Shown: positions 47,157 to 59,922, counted from the first letter of the stretch. The stretch is DNA of 64,000 nucleotides from Chinchilla lanigera (GCF_000276665.1 NW_004955433.1:19063981-19127980), one strand, 5' to 3'. Numbers and translations: made by a program. Notes: a model not told the origin generated them from the letters alone.

Positions 47157-47256
47157 TTTTTTTTTTTTTTTTGGTTTTTCTCCGGTACCGGGAACTGAAC
47201 TCACGACCTTGCGCTTGCCGGGCAGGCGCTTTGCCACTGAGCTAAATTCCCAGCCC
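47157..47256 (-). repeat. Young ID-like SINE, inverted, 12-bp target-site duplication
   Basis: The plus strand starts with a T-run and TTTTTCTCCGGTACCGGG and ends CTAAATTCCCAGCCCC, the exact complement of the copies at 7912 and 43534. It is flanked by ccattttaaaat at 47145-47156 and 47257-47268. The A box on the minus strand is slightly altered (a base change in TTTAGCTCAG). Confidence 0.95.
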
Positions 47257-47299
47257 CCATTTTAAAATATTTTTAAACATTATATGTGAGTAATTATGC

Positions 47300-47470
47300 C
47301 ACTTCAGAGCTGGAGGAGCACATACAGATAATCTAGGTCACTGATTTATTTTATAGATGTATGATCTGAGATCTGATCGGTATTGTTTAAGCAATTTGCT
47401 TAGGATTACACATGGAGTCTGAAAACACCAGTTCTAGCTGAGCTTTGGCATAACAGTCTTGTATATCATG
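47300..47470 (-). repeat. MIR-like fragment, inverted
   Basis: 'agagctggaggagcacatac' then 'gataatctaggtcactgatt' and 'gcaatttgcttaggattaca' followed by 'catggagtctgaaaacacca' matches the inverted MIR layout. Confidence 0.65.
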
Positions 47471-48035
47471 CTTTTTACTCAGTGAAGAATCATCGTAGCT
47501 CAGGGCCAAAACTAAAATCCAAGGCTCCTGATTGCAAGATCAGAGAACTTGCATGTGATTCATGTCCTAAAATCACATTTTTTATTCATTCACTGAACTT
47601 AAAAGTAGTTCTGTATCACTTAGGATATATGTTTCCTCTAAAGAGTTGCATATCAATCTGGAGCCTTTATGCACACTTGGTCCATATTACGTACCTTATC
47701 ATCATTTTAAAAACTGAAAGGTAGCTTAAATGATTCCCTTCCTAAAAGATAAAGAACAGATTATCAAAGAAATGTAGTAACTCTCCCAATAAAGCAGATT
47801 GAATCCTAGATTTCACTTGACCTGATTTTAGTTATAGAGCCCAAATAATTTCCATGAAATAATTCTGTCACCTAAAGTTTCTACATAGTGTTATTATAAT
47901 TTCCACTATATAGCCGATCATCTTCTGATGATATTTGTGTTAATGAGCATCTGATATTTGTAATCTTCACTTAAAAAGTTTAAGTGTATGAATGTATATA
48001 ATATATATTCAATTGAATGATATGCCTTGTTAAGG

Positions 48036-48545
48036 ACCACAAATTACAAATTTAGTCTAGAGGATGTCTGAGGCAGTCGTTGCCCTGCCCTGTAAGGTGA
48101 ATTGGAATGAAGGAACTCTCTGCTTTCTTGGGGTCACAGCTGAAGCCTCTGGCTAGTGATGCTGTGGGGCTCTCGTGGCAAGATAAGAACTGCTGAGGAT
48201 GACAAGGATCTTTAAAGCAATGTAGTAGCAATAGTAAAGTTTCACCTGGGCAAACTACAGTTTCCATACTGGCCCTTGTCTCATCCTTGCAAGAATGCTT
48301 TGTTCTTTTACTAGCCCACTATAACTGCTATTACTGCTCCTAGAACCACTCGCTACCCCTTCCCATGCACTGGCTAATAGAAACAGTGGGAAGCTGGAGA
48401 GTCTTGGTCTTTGCCTGTCCTGAGACATTGACTTCCCAGCCCCCTATTCATTACTAAATTTGCCTCTGTCTTTTACGTCGTCCTTTGCCATAACCCTCAT
48501 AGAGGCAGTTGGGGATCTTGGCCAGGTCCCAGATAATGCCTAACT
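48036..48545 (+). repeat. Unnamed LTR-like repeat, copy A
   Basis: It aligns along most of its length with the inverse of 36785-37170, sharing at least six blocks of 12-20 bases in the same order. It may begin at TGTTAAGGACCACAAATT (about 48029), and the similarity ends near CTTGGCCAGGTCCCAGATAA. About 510 bp is in the size range of a solo LTR. No PBS, polypurine tract or retroviral coding sequence is seen beside it. Confidence 0.8.
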
Positions 48546-48829
48546 AATAACCTACTTTTCTGAAGCTATTCAACTGACTAGTTATGTACAAATAAAAGGA
48601 GAAAGACTCTCTGCCTAAACAGAAATTGCACATTCTTTGCAGAAGTTGTCAAAATATTATTTGGAACACCATTACAAACCTGGCTTGTCTTGACTCAGAC
48701 ATATGAAATCACATTTTCTAATAGTATAGCCACAAATTTTCTGTATTTGTGGGGCATTAGCTAGGTTTTCCAGTATTTACCAACTTTTATTTCTATATAT
48801 CCATAATCATTCTCAGCATAATCAACTTA

Positions 48830-49010
48830 TGTTGTTATTCTCTATGCCAAGAGCTATACTAAAATTGTACATTTAATCTTTTAATCCTCATAACACCAGC
48901 ACAAAGTAGGTACAATTATTATTTTTATATGGATGAAGAAACTCAAGATCAGAAACTTCAAGCATTTTTCCCTAAACTATGCAACTTGAACCTAAATCGT
49001 AAGTGTTTTA
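48830..49010 (-). repeat. MIR-like fragment, inverted
   Basis: 'cctcataacaccagcacaaa', 'gtaggtacaattattatt' and 'gatgaagaaactcaagatca' are an almost canonical inverted MIR order. Confidence 0.75.
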
Positions 49011-49230
49011 ATCCAGAAAGACTGTCGTCCTAAACATGGGTGACACCCAAGTTGAGTAGCAGTCTTTCTCTCCAAGTGGAGATGCTAATGCTAGCTATCC
49101 CAGTATCTGATCTTTATTCTTCCAGTTTCACAAGAGAAGTCCTGAAGTTATATGGCAGAACAGGGTGTAATTTTTGATGCATATTTTTTAGTTTTTAATT
49201 TTGCAGATTCTTCAAGGTTTGTGTACAAGC

Positions 49231-49265
<35 letters not shown>
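49231..49265. repeat. A-run followed by (GA)n microsatellite
   Basis: Nine A residues, then about thirteen GA units, directly visible. Confidence 0.95.
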
Positions 49266-49824
49266 ATCATGTCAAGTTCTTTATGAGTCCAATATAGTAC
49301 TATGTCTTGACATCCACATCCTTTTCCAGTTTCTATTTTTATCATGTATATTTAAATTTCCCAGGGTGAAATTTACACACACATGGATGAATAAACAAAT
49401 AAATGTTCTTGATATGAATTTTGACCTTAAAGAAAATCTTTTTGCAGTTATTGATAGTACAGATGAAAGAACAAGAAAAAATCTAAAGATGGTTTAAGGA
49501 ACAGAAGATGCTAATTTTGGAAAAGTAAAAGTATGAGATTCTGTACTTGACATTGCCTTATATCTGTGCAATAACTAAACCTACTAAATTCAAGAAGGAA
49601 AGTAATATATGTTTCTTACAATGAGATCTTCTTGGGAAAACAGAAATGAAGTCCTACAGTATTTCTTGACCCCCCGAAGGCCATTTAGAAAAGCGTCTCA
49701 TGTGAATATCAATGTGTAAGTAGTTTGTGTTTTGTCCCTTTGGATTTGTTGGCCCTGGGGGAAAATGAGTAAAGAACAAAGAACATTCTTCTCTCATCCT
49801 GTCATTCAGTTGTGTGATCCCTGC

Positions 49825-49930
49825 CCATTGAAGAAATTAGAATAATACCTCATGGCCTTGTGCTTGTGTTAACCTGCTCCCAAGCCGTGGTTTTCTCATC
49901 TGTAAAAATGATGGTATGATATCTGATAGT
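49825..49930 (+). repeat. MIR-like fragment
   Basis: 'tggttttctcatctgtaaaa' followed by 'atgatggtatgatatctgat' matches the MIR 3' half. Confidence 0.65.
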
Positions 49931-51189
49931 AGTGGTAACACCTCTCTACCCTCTTTTTGTCTAGAGTACAAAACTCTGAATTTCTGGAGTACTTCTCATC
50001 CTGTGCCAAAACCCTCCTTCTTTGCTGTATTGGGACACTCTCTGAACTTTTCTCTCTCCCATGGGCAGTCCCAACTCTTTGCTTACACTCTTCTTTCTGC
50101 CTGAGCACTGATACATCTACTCAGAGTTAATTTTCCTCATTTTTCAGTTTTTGGTGCAATCACTCTTCCCTCAGGCAAGCCATCTCGATTCTTTCCATAT
50201 TTTCAGTGTATCACTCTCTGATAAATGCCCTTATGGTATCATCTCTTCTTCTGTGTAGACACAGCTGCATTGAAATCCTGGCTTTTTCAAGGTGGAAAAG
50301 TTACCTTTGCACACTGAGTACAATTCTTCACTGCAAGACTGGAAATGATGATGGTGAAATTGCAGATGTGTTGTGGGAATCAAGTGCAATAATAGAGGTA
50401 GCATCAAGGGGCCTGTTTGCTTTGTTTTTAGCTCCAGTGAATCCTCATGTCCATTTCAGAAATCAGTGTTTTACACACACAAACACACCACACCACACCT
50501 TTTACTTTTCCAGAGGGTATGGCTAGGAAGTGTTAGACATCTTTTAATTTTTTGCTTATTAATATTCTTATAAAACTATTCACACAGTCACTGTGTATAG
50601 TGTCAGTACAGAATCTTCAATCTTTCTGCTGTTATCCAGTCTCCAACTCACGTTTTTGCTAGTAGCAACATTGGCCTTTGCAGGTTCTCTCTTCATTCTG
50701 TGCTTGCATGCCTTCTTGAGGTCTTTTGATTCTTGTACAGGCCAAGTGTTTTATAAATCTATGTTTGGGTTCACTTCCTTTGCATAATGCAAGGAATTAT
50801 AAATCATGCCAAAGCCAATTGTCTTGCCACCATCAAAATGAGTTCAGAATGTAAATAGAAAGATGATATCCCATGTTCTCTTACACATGCTTGGTAGCTT
50901 TTTCCTCAGATTCTTCCTTGCATACTGTTGCCTTTCCGGAAAGAAGGACATAACTGACAATTTGTTTCCCTTGAAGTCTGTTGGTCTTGAACTTACTGGT
51001 CCAAACACTGATACTGTGCTGTTTATGGTCATAGCTGATCCTTGGCAGCCAAGGAGGGAAAGAGCTAGCCAGGTTTTCAGTACCCAACCCAGGTCATTTT
51101 AATGTGTAGGTACAAAGATGGGCATTTAGGAAGTCGACTCTTGATTCTTCTACCATGTACTTTATTTTTAGAGTAATGGTTAGAAACTT

Positions 51190-51365
51190 ATCTGCTCAAG
51201 TATCCCTAACTGTGTTCAAGTCCAGGGTGCCCTGCTGGATGACCTCACATAGCTCATATGTCTTGACTTCCTTTTAAAATGGGGCTGATAACAGAGTTTA
51301 ACTCATAGACTTGTAATAGGTATTAAATTAATGCATTAGAATGGTGTTCATTAATATAGGGGTCC
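51190..51365 (+). repeat. MIR-like fragment
   Basis: 'tgacttccttttaaaatggg' then 'gctgataacagagtttaact' and 'cttgtaataggtattaaatt' follows the MIR 3' half. Confidence 0.55.
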
Positions 51366-51984
51366 TCACTTTTAGAAAAGATAGGATTTTACCTCTCTTG
51401 AAAGTTCAAGTACAGATAAACATTCACCTGTCTTGAAAATGCAATTAAAAGTTTTTTGTTTTTTTTTCCCACAGTGATAATGCTCATAGATTTCAGTACA
51501 GGTACTAGGAAGTGAGTGAAAAAGAAGCCAGGCAGCCAGAAGTCGCCCTTTTACATTATTTATGTGTCATGTACATGAAAGTTAGGCAAGAGGGAAAAAA
51601 TCCATTTGTCTGCTCGCCTGTTATGAGTCAGATTTTAAGGCTCTGAGTAACATGAAACTAATGTATGACACCAAACATCTTTCTTTTGTGTTCAATAACT
51701 TTTTTTTTTCTGGCAAAGGTGTTACATTTTCTCAGGATGTTTATAGACATATAAATGAAGTATTTAGTCTCTGCTCATGAAAAAAGAATGCTAAAACATA
51801 AATAGCCCTTTGTCTTTTTACAGCCACATGCTGTTTTTTTTTTTTTTTAGACATTTCCCAGTCTTGACCCTCAGCAAACCCTAATGAATTGCCACAGTTA
51901 TTTCCCTTCCCTAAGAGAAATAGAACTTTGGATAGAACTTTGGATATAAACTTGTCACTGAGGATGGCTGTGGTACCTTTTGAG

Positions 51985-52262
51985 GAGCACTGGCTCCAGT
52001 GCAGATCCTCAGCCTACTGGCACAGATTCTCCATCCCACTGGCACAAACTTTCTGGTTTCCACCACTGACCTTTGGGTCTATGCAGTGCAGCTCTGTGTT
52101 ACAGACTTGCATAAAACACTGCTGTGGGCTCTAGATCTCCTGTTGGTTTCACAGGAGGCATCATTATGGGCTCTAAGTCTTCAGATGGATCCATGCAGGA
52201 CATTGCCGTGGGATCGAGGCTCTCAGCTGGATTCTTTGGGTCTTCAGTGTATGGACAGATTT
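51985..52262. repeat. Degenerate tandem repeat, 42-bp period
   Basis: TGGG-type landmarks recur at 52124, 52166 and 52208, exactly 42 bp apart, each followed by a version of CTCTAGATCTCCTGTTGG / CTCTAAGTCTTCAGATGG / TCGAGGCTCTCAGCTGG. Weaker, shorter units extend back to about 51985 (CAGATCCTCAGCC, CAGATTCTCCATCC). The open frames of 80-94 codons here arise because 42 is a multiple of three, so a frame without stops is repeated. I do not take them as a gene. Confidence 0.7.
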
Positions 52263-52394
52263 CCTGCACTCTTTTCTACTTGACCCTTTGGGTGACTATA
52301 TAAAATAATCCTATAAATTATCTATCTTGTGTTAAGTGATTTCCCTTGCAAATCCTAACTAGAAGACTGATGTTGACACTTCTGGGGGGAATCT

Positions 52395-52620
52395 TCAGAG
52401 AAAGCCTGCCATTCAATAATTCACCTCCAGTGAGAAACCTTTCCAAATTCTAATCTCTCCCTACTTGAGTTAGCCCATTCCTTTCTGGAATTCACTGTGG
52501 AATTTTCCCACCTCTATCAGAGCTATCACCATCCTGTTCTCTTCCAATCTATTTGCAGATCTCTCAGCCCAAGTCTGTAAATGCCTGTGAAAAGCACTTC
52601 TGTTTTAATCTCTGAATCCA
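52395..52620 (+). repeat. Possible L2-derived segment
   Basis: Pyrimidine-biased sequence with 'cagtgagaaacctttcc' and 'ttctctaatc'-like blocks and a 'tctgaatccatga' end resembles the L2 3' part. It is weak and by eye only. Confidence 0.3.
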
Positions 52621-53954
52621 TGATTCATAGCAGAGGGCCTGACATGACCATGATGGCTGGAATAGTTACGTATGTCCTGACATGAATACCCAGCTCTCAT
52701 CCACAATTGGTTCTTCAACCTCATACAGATTGATGCCATAGGCAATTTAAAAGATTTATGCAGAACAAAGTCTGCCTTACACAATATCGGAGACATAACA
52801 TGTAGCAGACAATTTTATTTCTCCAGAGAATACTGAGCATTTCCCTGAAGCCTGTTTTTTTTTCCTTTCATGCCCCTTTGTAGCACTATGTCCTGAATGT
52901 GAGGTAAACAAGTTAATAATGACTGTTCAGAAGACACCTCTGTGGCTCTGAATGCAATTTTATATACAACTAAGATATACGCACACCTTATCTTCTATAA
53001 ATCACCCTAAACAAAAAACTGGATTTTAGATGGTGCAATCATTTTGTTTCTTAATACCTAAGGTTTATCATCACATGTCATTGATTTGCATTGCATTTAA
53101 GTAGACATGATTCTACTTTAACTAGTCTAAAACTCACTCAAACTTTTCTTTCTCCAAGGACTTTGTTATAGGTTTTTTTTTTGCATCATTTGACTAAAAT
53201 TATGTAACAATATACCCATAAGCTTTGCAGATTATCAGGAGTAGAAGGCTCTCTTAAAAGTAGAATCTGTAAAACTCATTTTTATGCTCCACAATTAATA
53301 TTTAGTTATACATATTTTGGTCAAAAGTATAACTAAAAATGGCACTTTAATTCCTAGGTTAGTAATTTTAGCAAAACTGTGGAATCTATGCATGTTAATA
53401 ATATAATTAGTCATTGCAATAAATGTGAAATGAGGTTGTATATAAATATTTGTTCCCATAATAACTCAAAAGAAAACATTAATAATTAAATGGCATGAGG
53501 GAGATGTACAATAAGCTATATTTTTAATGTCTAGAGGTTTCAGAGATTAGTGTCCCTAAAGAAATCTACGAAACATCACATATTAATTTAGGAGTTGAGA
53601 ATCAGAAATTTCCCAAGTGCCTGATTTTGTGGTCCCAAACTTCCCCACCACTTGCAGATGCTCTGTGCGTTCAGAGGCAGGGGAGTTGTTAAATTTGAAA
53701 ATGTGAGCTAATAACCCATAGCTTTGATAACACCCATGTAAGTGCAACAGAATCAATTGTTTTGTTTCGAATGCACACATCTGGTTTTACTATTATGATC
53801 ATCCATCCCAGCGGTTTATTTCGGAAAGGAATTATTAGTTTCTATGCAATTGTACTCCAGGAAACATGCTTTAATGCCCGTTTTCATAAGAGGGAGTCTG
53901 TGTATTGGTGATTTTGCTGAAGAATTTTCAGAGCACCCTTAACTCTCCCCGTCT

Positions 53955-54300
53955 GTGTTACTTGCCTTGACACTGCAACACAATAACTCACACCTACAAC
54001 CTAGTGGAGGAGAGGTTTACTTTGGTCCTCAGTTTCTAAAGGTTTCAGTCCATAGTAAGCTGGCGGGGACAGGACTGCATGGCACAGGGGCATCTTGGAG
54101 AAAAAGCTGCTCCTGGAATGACTACAGGAAGCAGAGAGATCAGGGAGGAGCCTGAGAGGCAGAAAAATCCTTCTGGCTGTGCCCCAGTGACATGCCACAG
54201 CTCTCAACCATGAGCCAGCTATAAACCCTATAACTTAATCGCTTTCCAGAAGCTCCACCTGTGAGTAGAGGAGGCTCTGCCGGGATATCTTGATACAAGC
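53955..54300 (-). repeat. MaLR-like LTR, inverted
   Basis: The plus strand has CACAATAACTCACACCTACA, GGAGAGGTTTACTTTGG, AAAGGTTTCAGTCCATAG, CAGAAGCTCCACCTGTGAG and GGGATATCTTGATACAAGC. The same order occurs in the element at 56108-56920 (GTTTCAGTCCAT, GGGGATATCTAAATATAAGC). It reads as the complement of an MST/MaLR-type LTR. The exact family is not certain. Confidence 0.7.
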
Positions 54301-54559
54301 TATTAACTCTCCCTCTGTTTCACATTCTTCATGTTGGTCACCTGTCAAAGGCAAGGGTCCAGGGACAAAGAGTGGATCCCTTAAGAGACATCAAGCTCTC
54401 AAAAGGTGTGGTAAGTTACATTTGTCTACAATTATGACATGAGTGCTTTCATAAGATTTTCAGTAACCTTCCAAATAGTACATCAGTCTAAGAATACAGG
54501 ATTTGAGAAGTTTAGAGAGACAGACTAGGCTACATTAATCACCCATTGCATGTCAGAAA

Positions 54560-54730
54560 CTTCACATTTCTTAGTACATGTGATTTCCACTGTCTTATAC
54601 TGAGATAGTTGCAATTATTTCTGTCTTACCATTAGAAATTTTAGACATTGAGAAGTAGACTTCTCGAGAGGGTTTAATTAAGTCATGCAGCTAGAAAGTG
54701 ACAAATTGGGCATTCAAACTCATATCCATT
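54560..54730 (-). repeat. MIR-like fragment, inverted
   Basis: 'tttagacattgagaagtaga' then 'taattaagtcatgcagctag' and 'ggcattcaaactcatatcc' matches inverted MIR landmarks. Confidence 0.7.
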
Positions 54731-56107
54731 TTTCTCCAAAATGCATACATTTTCTGCTAAAACCTACTGCCTCCCACAAACATAATATTTATTCAAACAA
54801 TTGCTTGTCTCATGGATTTTTATTTTTTCTTTCACTGCTGGCTAAAACACATTCTATAAAGAGACCTGTGTATTTTATTTGTGCTTTAGGAGGACCACTA
54901 TTTTTGGTCATTTATATTTATGTAGTGCTTAGTTTACTAGGACCATTCCTTGCATCTGTGTCTGATGATCAAACCATCACCCTCTGTGTTATTCAGGGAA
55001 AAGATTAATAATCTCATTCCACAGATGACTTTTCTATCTGTCATTATTTCTTCAGACATGGCTAATAGAGATTGTACTGAGTTAATGGGAAGGTTCTTTT
55101 GCTGGTTATGAGGCCTAGAGAAATTCAGATATATAGGATGTGTGGCCTGCTAAATTCAGACTAAAAACAAGGATAGATATTACAGCCTCTCATTTTGACA
55201 TGAAACACACAGTCAGGGTGAAAGTTTAATTTGCAATAAGACTGGCTTTGTAATTTTTGAACTCTATCTACCCGTTTTACTTGTACAAGACAAATAAAGC
55301 CACTGTAGTTGTCCATCAAGAGAATTTAGAAGCTCTGGTTAAAATGTACTTTCTCTTGCATCTACAGGTCTTAGGGACTGTCCATCTGCTGTATAAGTAC
55401 AGTGTGAACATTCTTTTGCTTTATATAAATGGAAAGGGTATCATAAATTATATAATGTCTCTGAAGTTGCTTTCACCTTCATTTGTGCTTTCCATCCTAG
55501 AATAGACTAGCTCATTTCCCTAGTTTATACTAATATCATTAAACACTGTAATTGCAAACCAAGTGACTTCTGGCAGTCACTAATTTCTTACATCAGTTAC
55601 ACATAAAAAGAACAGATGGAAACAGTTGCAACACTCAGAGGCTCCCGTATTTTTCTCTGCTAGCAGGCATAAGCACCCACGGAATTTATGATTCCTTATT
55701 TCACTACTTGTTGGATCTTACCCAAAAACATATCTCTAGTGCTATACCAGGATCAGAAATGTCTTTCTTTTCCACAGGAACTTTCTCAAAGTGGAGTAGG
55801 GTCAGAGCCTCAGGAGAGTTTAGTGCACGGTAGGATGCTGATGGTTGTGGCAGTGGTAAGTTCCTTAATATTTCCCTTCCTGCATTTCCTGCTATCTTTA
55901 TATAGCTATTTTCACACAGTCTACTCTGACGTCATATGCTTCTTGAATAGTTTTGCTTGAAAAGAATAAAACACTTCAGCTGGCATTTCATCTAAGGTGT
56001 GCTTAGGGAGTTAAGGTGTTTTGAAGAGATACTTTTAGTTGTATTGTAAGTATCAACCTATATTAAAATGTCAACATGCATCTATTGTTTAAGATTTAAG
56101 ATTGGAG

Positions 56108-56920
56108 TATGTCTTAGTTACTTTCTTATTGCTGGTACAAAATATCTGGTACTCACAATTTAAAGAAAAGCTTTATTTTGGCTCACATTTTATAAAGGTT
56201 TCAGTCCATCATCAATTGGTTTCCAGGCAGAGTGGCATGGCAGAGCAACATGACAGAGGAGAAACAATTCAGAGCAGGGCAGGCAGGAGTCAGAGTGGCT
56301 TTGTTCTTTTCCTTATTTATTCTACTCAGGCTGCAAGCATACTGGTTGGTGCCATCCACACCCAGGGTGAATCTTCCCCTTTAGTAAGTCCATGACCCAT
56401 ACCTACAACTGTGCTAAGCCGATCAGCAGGCCAATCCAGTATTGCATACCCATGATCGAGTGTTCAAGCTTGTATCTAGATGTCTCCCAAAGCCTTATAT
56501 AGTCATAGGTGCAGCTTTTTCAGAGGTGGCTCGATCTAGAGTGTGTGATGCTGGGATTAAGGGTGTGTGATTACTAAATCAATCCACTGACTAATTTGGC
56601 ACCACCAAAATCTAAGTAGTCTAGATACAATATAAAAGGGGCCGAAAGATGCTGTTAAAGTCCCTTGCTTGCTTTGCTACCTTCTGCCTGCCATGAACTG
56701 TTTCTCCTCTGTGATGTCTGTCTGCCATGCTGTCCTGCCATGGTTGGACAGCTGACTATGGACTGAAACCTCTACAAACTGTAAGCCAATAAACTTTTCC
56801 TCCCTTTAGTCTGGGCATCAGGTGTTTGGTCTCAGCAATGAAAAAAGTAAGTAAGACTTCCAGATACTCCCAAAAGCACCACCTATGAGAACAAGAGCCT
56901 TTGCGGGGATATCTAAATAT
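56108..56920 (-). repeat. MaLR-like LTR, inverted, interrupted by another LTR
   Basis: It opens on the plus strand with GTCTTAGTTACTTTCTTATT and continues AGAAAAGCTTTATTTTGG and GGTTTCAGTCCAT. The right part, ACTCCCAAAAGCACCACC through GGGGATATCTAAATATAAGC, resumes after the insert at about 56850. Comparison with 53955-54300 shows that the two halves belong together. Confidence 0.7.
56460..56850 (+). repeat. MaLR-like LTR inserted in opposite orientation
   Basis: The plus strand carries GATGTCTCCCAAAGCCTTAT, GTGTGTGATTACTAAATCAA, GGACTGAAACCTCTACAAAC, a CCAATAAACTTTTCC poly(A)-signal region and a GTAAGTAAGAC end. This is the direct orientation of the same LTR class as its host element. The left boundary is approximate. 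Confidence 0.7.
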
Positions 56921-57718
56921 AAGCCATAAAAGAATATTGGATTATTTACCCACTAAAAATGAAATGGGCTATAAATTCCCAGTGGTCACAAAGAAGAATA
57001 GATTAATACAAATTTTAAGAACTGTTAAGTTGAAATCCACGGTTTATATCTGTCCAGAGGTCATAACTGGGAGTGTAGGGAAGGTCACTTGCTCTTCTAT
57101 TCTATAGTAGGAAGAAAAACATACCTTTGCCTTTAATGTGAATTTTAGTGTCTTTATATTTATATTTGTAGGAGCTTTAGTTATTACCCAGAAAAGTTTG
57201 GGTCTTTATTAGAACTAAGGGGGCCTTAGAGTTCTGCTAAGGTTTGTTTTATTTTGTTTTCCAAAACCATTAAGTTATTATCTAATAATATATCACAGAC
57301 TTCTGGCCTGGCTTGAACCAGTCTGGATTTTCCTGGCTCCCATCCTAGAAATCACGCTTTTTCACACCTCATCTTAATGATAATTCTCTTGGAGAAAGCT
57401 TTTCCATGGGCTGTTAGGCTCAGTCAAGTTTCATTATTATCTGGTTTCATAGAATGGCATTATTCTCCTTCACAGCACTTTTACCAACTTTTCATTATTC
57501 ATTTATTTTGGGGTTACTTGATCAGTACTTGCTTCCCTCACTTGATTCTAAATGTCAGAAAATCTGGAGATTATCTTTCTGTTCATTTCTGTAACATAGT
57601 GACTTGAACTACAAAATGACAATGAGATTCTCAGTAATATTTTTTGAATTTTTCTATTTTAAAGAGAAACAAATTTTAAAAATGGTACACAATTTCATAA
57701 CAAGATAGAAAATCAACA

Positions 57719-58060
57719 ATGGTTGTTAAACAGCACATTGTTATCTACAAAGTAGTTGTTCAAATTACCAGATATCAGCATGCAAATTATTACTCATTTA
57801 TAAAGAAAGGTAAACTTGAGGTTTCTATAGGCAAATGGATGCAACTATACACCATATTCACGAGTAAAATAAATCAGACTCACATGTGTAAACATTGTAT
57901 TGTCTCCCTACTGTAAGAACCTGAAAGAGTCAATAAAATTCAAAGGTACAGTAGATATCGTGAAAGAGAAAGACACTACTCAAAAGGAAAGAACAACCTG
58001 GATGAGGGAAAGGAGAAAATAAAGAAGGGGGAATGTTTACATATATGTAATACTTTTAAG
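57719..58060 (+). repeat. Possible L1 3'-end remnant
   Basis: 'aggcaaatggatgcaactat' followed by 'gtaaaataaatcagactcac' resembles the motif near the 3' end of old mammalian L1 elements (aaatggatggaactgg...aataagccagactc). The downstream A/G-rich sequence is compatible. It is diverged. Confidence 0.4.
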
Positions 58061-58231
58061 TGACAAAGTGAATAAATATGCTTTGTTAACTTCTCTAATC
58101 CTTGCCTTACTCATTTCTAAAGTGGTATATGACTGCATACATGCTAGTATTTTTAATAAATCAATGGAAGTATTTCTAAGGTAAGAATAGTTATTCAAGG
58201 ACCAATACATTATCTCAGTGACTGCTCACTT

Positions 58232-58285
58232 TTTTGGATTGGATATGCAATGTCCCCTAAAGACTTCAACATATGAAAGTGTTAT
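58232..58285 (+). repeat. LTR 5'-end-like fragment
   Basis: 'ttggattggatatgcaatgt' followed by 'cccctaaagacttcaacata' resembles the start of MaLR-type LTRs (gtttggatatgaaatgtccc). I cannot follow it further. Confidence 0.35.
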
Positions 58286-59905
58286 AACTTACACTATAAG
58301 TGACATGAAGTAGTTTCAATGCATGACATTGTTTTATCAACACAATAATTGGCAATAGTTTTTATTTTTCCTTTACATATGAAATTCTCAATGGAGACTA
58401 CTCTATAGAGTATAATACATCCCTGTGGTTCTTTTTGCAAATAAATGATAAAGACAAACGCCACAAAATACACATGGTACAATAAATTATTCATTTCTTT
58501 AGTTTTTACTAAAGAAAGGAAGTAGATGAATTTGATGTTGATTTTCCTTACACAGAGGATCTAACTGAACACAGTGTTCCCCCTGCAGTTCCTATGTCGA
58601 GACTTTTTGTTTGGGTTAGAAGGTCTCCATGGAACCTCAGTAATGCAAGCAGTTGAACTCTGGAAGGCCATAAGGAGGACACCGAGTGCCCCAGAAGGAC
58701 AAAGACATCTGTGAAAACTTGCTAATAGAAGCAGATTCCTCCCCTCCTCCGGCACAGCTTAAGATAGGAATCTCTCTGAAGATGGAATACTTTACACCCT
58801 TTAGAGATTTTATACACTCCTTAAGTTCTAAAGAAGAAGAGATGGCATGTTAGAAGTGATATACTGAGACTATACAGTATCACTTGGACAGACAGCCTGT
58901 TTTAATATGATTTTGGGGGGCCAAAAAGTTGTAGCTTCAAATTACATTGAAAGTGATATGATAAGACAGTTCTGTTACACAGCATCATTTTATTTACATA
59001 ATAATTGGCAGGATTTTAAAATCTCCCTAATTTTACAAATGAAACTGTAAACTTGAATGTTAAATAATTTACAGAGCTCTCTTGGGAAATAAGTGCAAAA
59101 GTATAGGCTTGGATTTTGCATAGGTTTCAACATCTAAGCAACTTGACTGGCTTCACTGAGAGTAAGCTAAAGCTGTGAACAATTTTGAAGATGATTTTGT
59201 TATTGTCAAAGGTATTACTTATCAGAGAAGAAATTTTTTCCTTTGTTATTGTATAAGATGTTTGTACAAGTCTTTTGTGCTTGATCATTTTATTTCCAGA
59301 AGTCTCTGCTTCTCTGTAGTTCTTTGATAATATCATAAATGTTCATCAGGTTATATATAACATGCTATCAGAATTCTTTTGTTCACCTGGAAACTATGTT
59401 TTATTGATCATCAGCCCATGCAGTTAAAGTTCTGGAAGGCAGTTATCAAAGTATACAGAGCACTGAAGGGAATCAAGGCCAAAATATGCATTTAATATTT
59501 ATTTCTATGTATCTGACAAAGACATACATCTTGCAACTCTATCAGTTTCAACCTTCCATCACTAGTCCAGGGTCTACTGTGAGCACTTTGATGGAATCTG
59601 ATGACAAAACAATGACGTGATAATTCTATACAGAGAGATAATTCCAGTATGACTATGATGAGAAAACAACTGTCTTTTTGAGAGGGATGAGTTTTTTAAA
59701 AAGGAAAATTAGTAAGCTTATACCTATTTGCATTTGTACATCAACTTTTAAAACAAAATGCTCAGGGTATGTGTTAGACAATGGTAGTTGGTATTCCTTG
59801 GTAGCACGAGATACAGCTTCAGAAGTACTTTTCAAGGAATCTGTCTATAATGATGCTACTCACTTGGAATGCTCTGGCACACTCAATATTGGCTAAGAAA
59901 CAAAT

Positions 59906-59922
59906 GAAAAAAAAAAAAAAAA
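59906..59922. repeat. Poly(A) tract
   Basis: An uninterrupted run of about 17 A residues with no SINE body to its left that I can recognise. Confidence 0.8.

Noticed and set aside
51999..52283. 94-codon frame resembling a small Leu/Ser-rich protein
   Set aside because: It is produced by the 42-bp tandem repeat, whose period preserves the frame.
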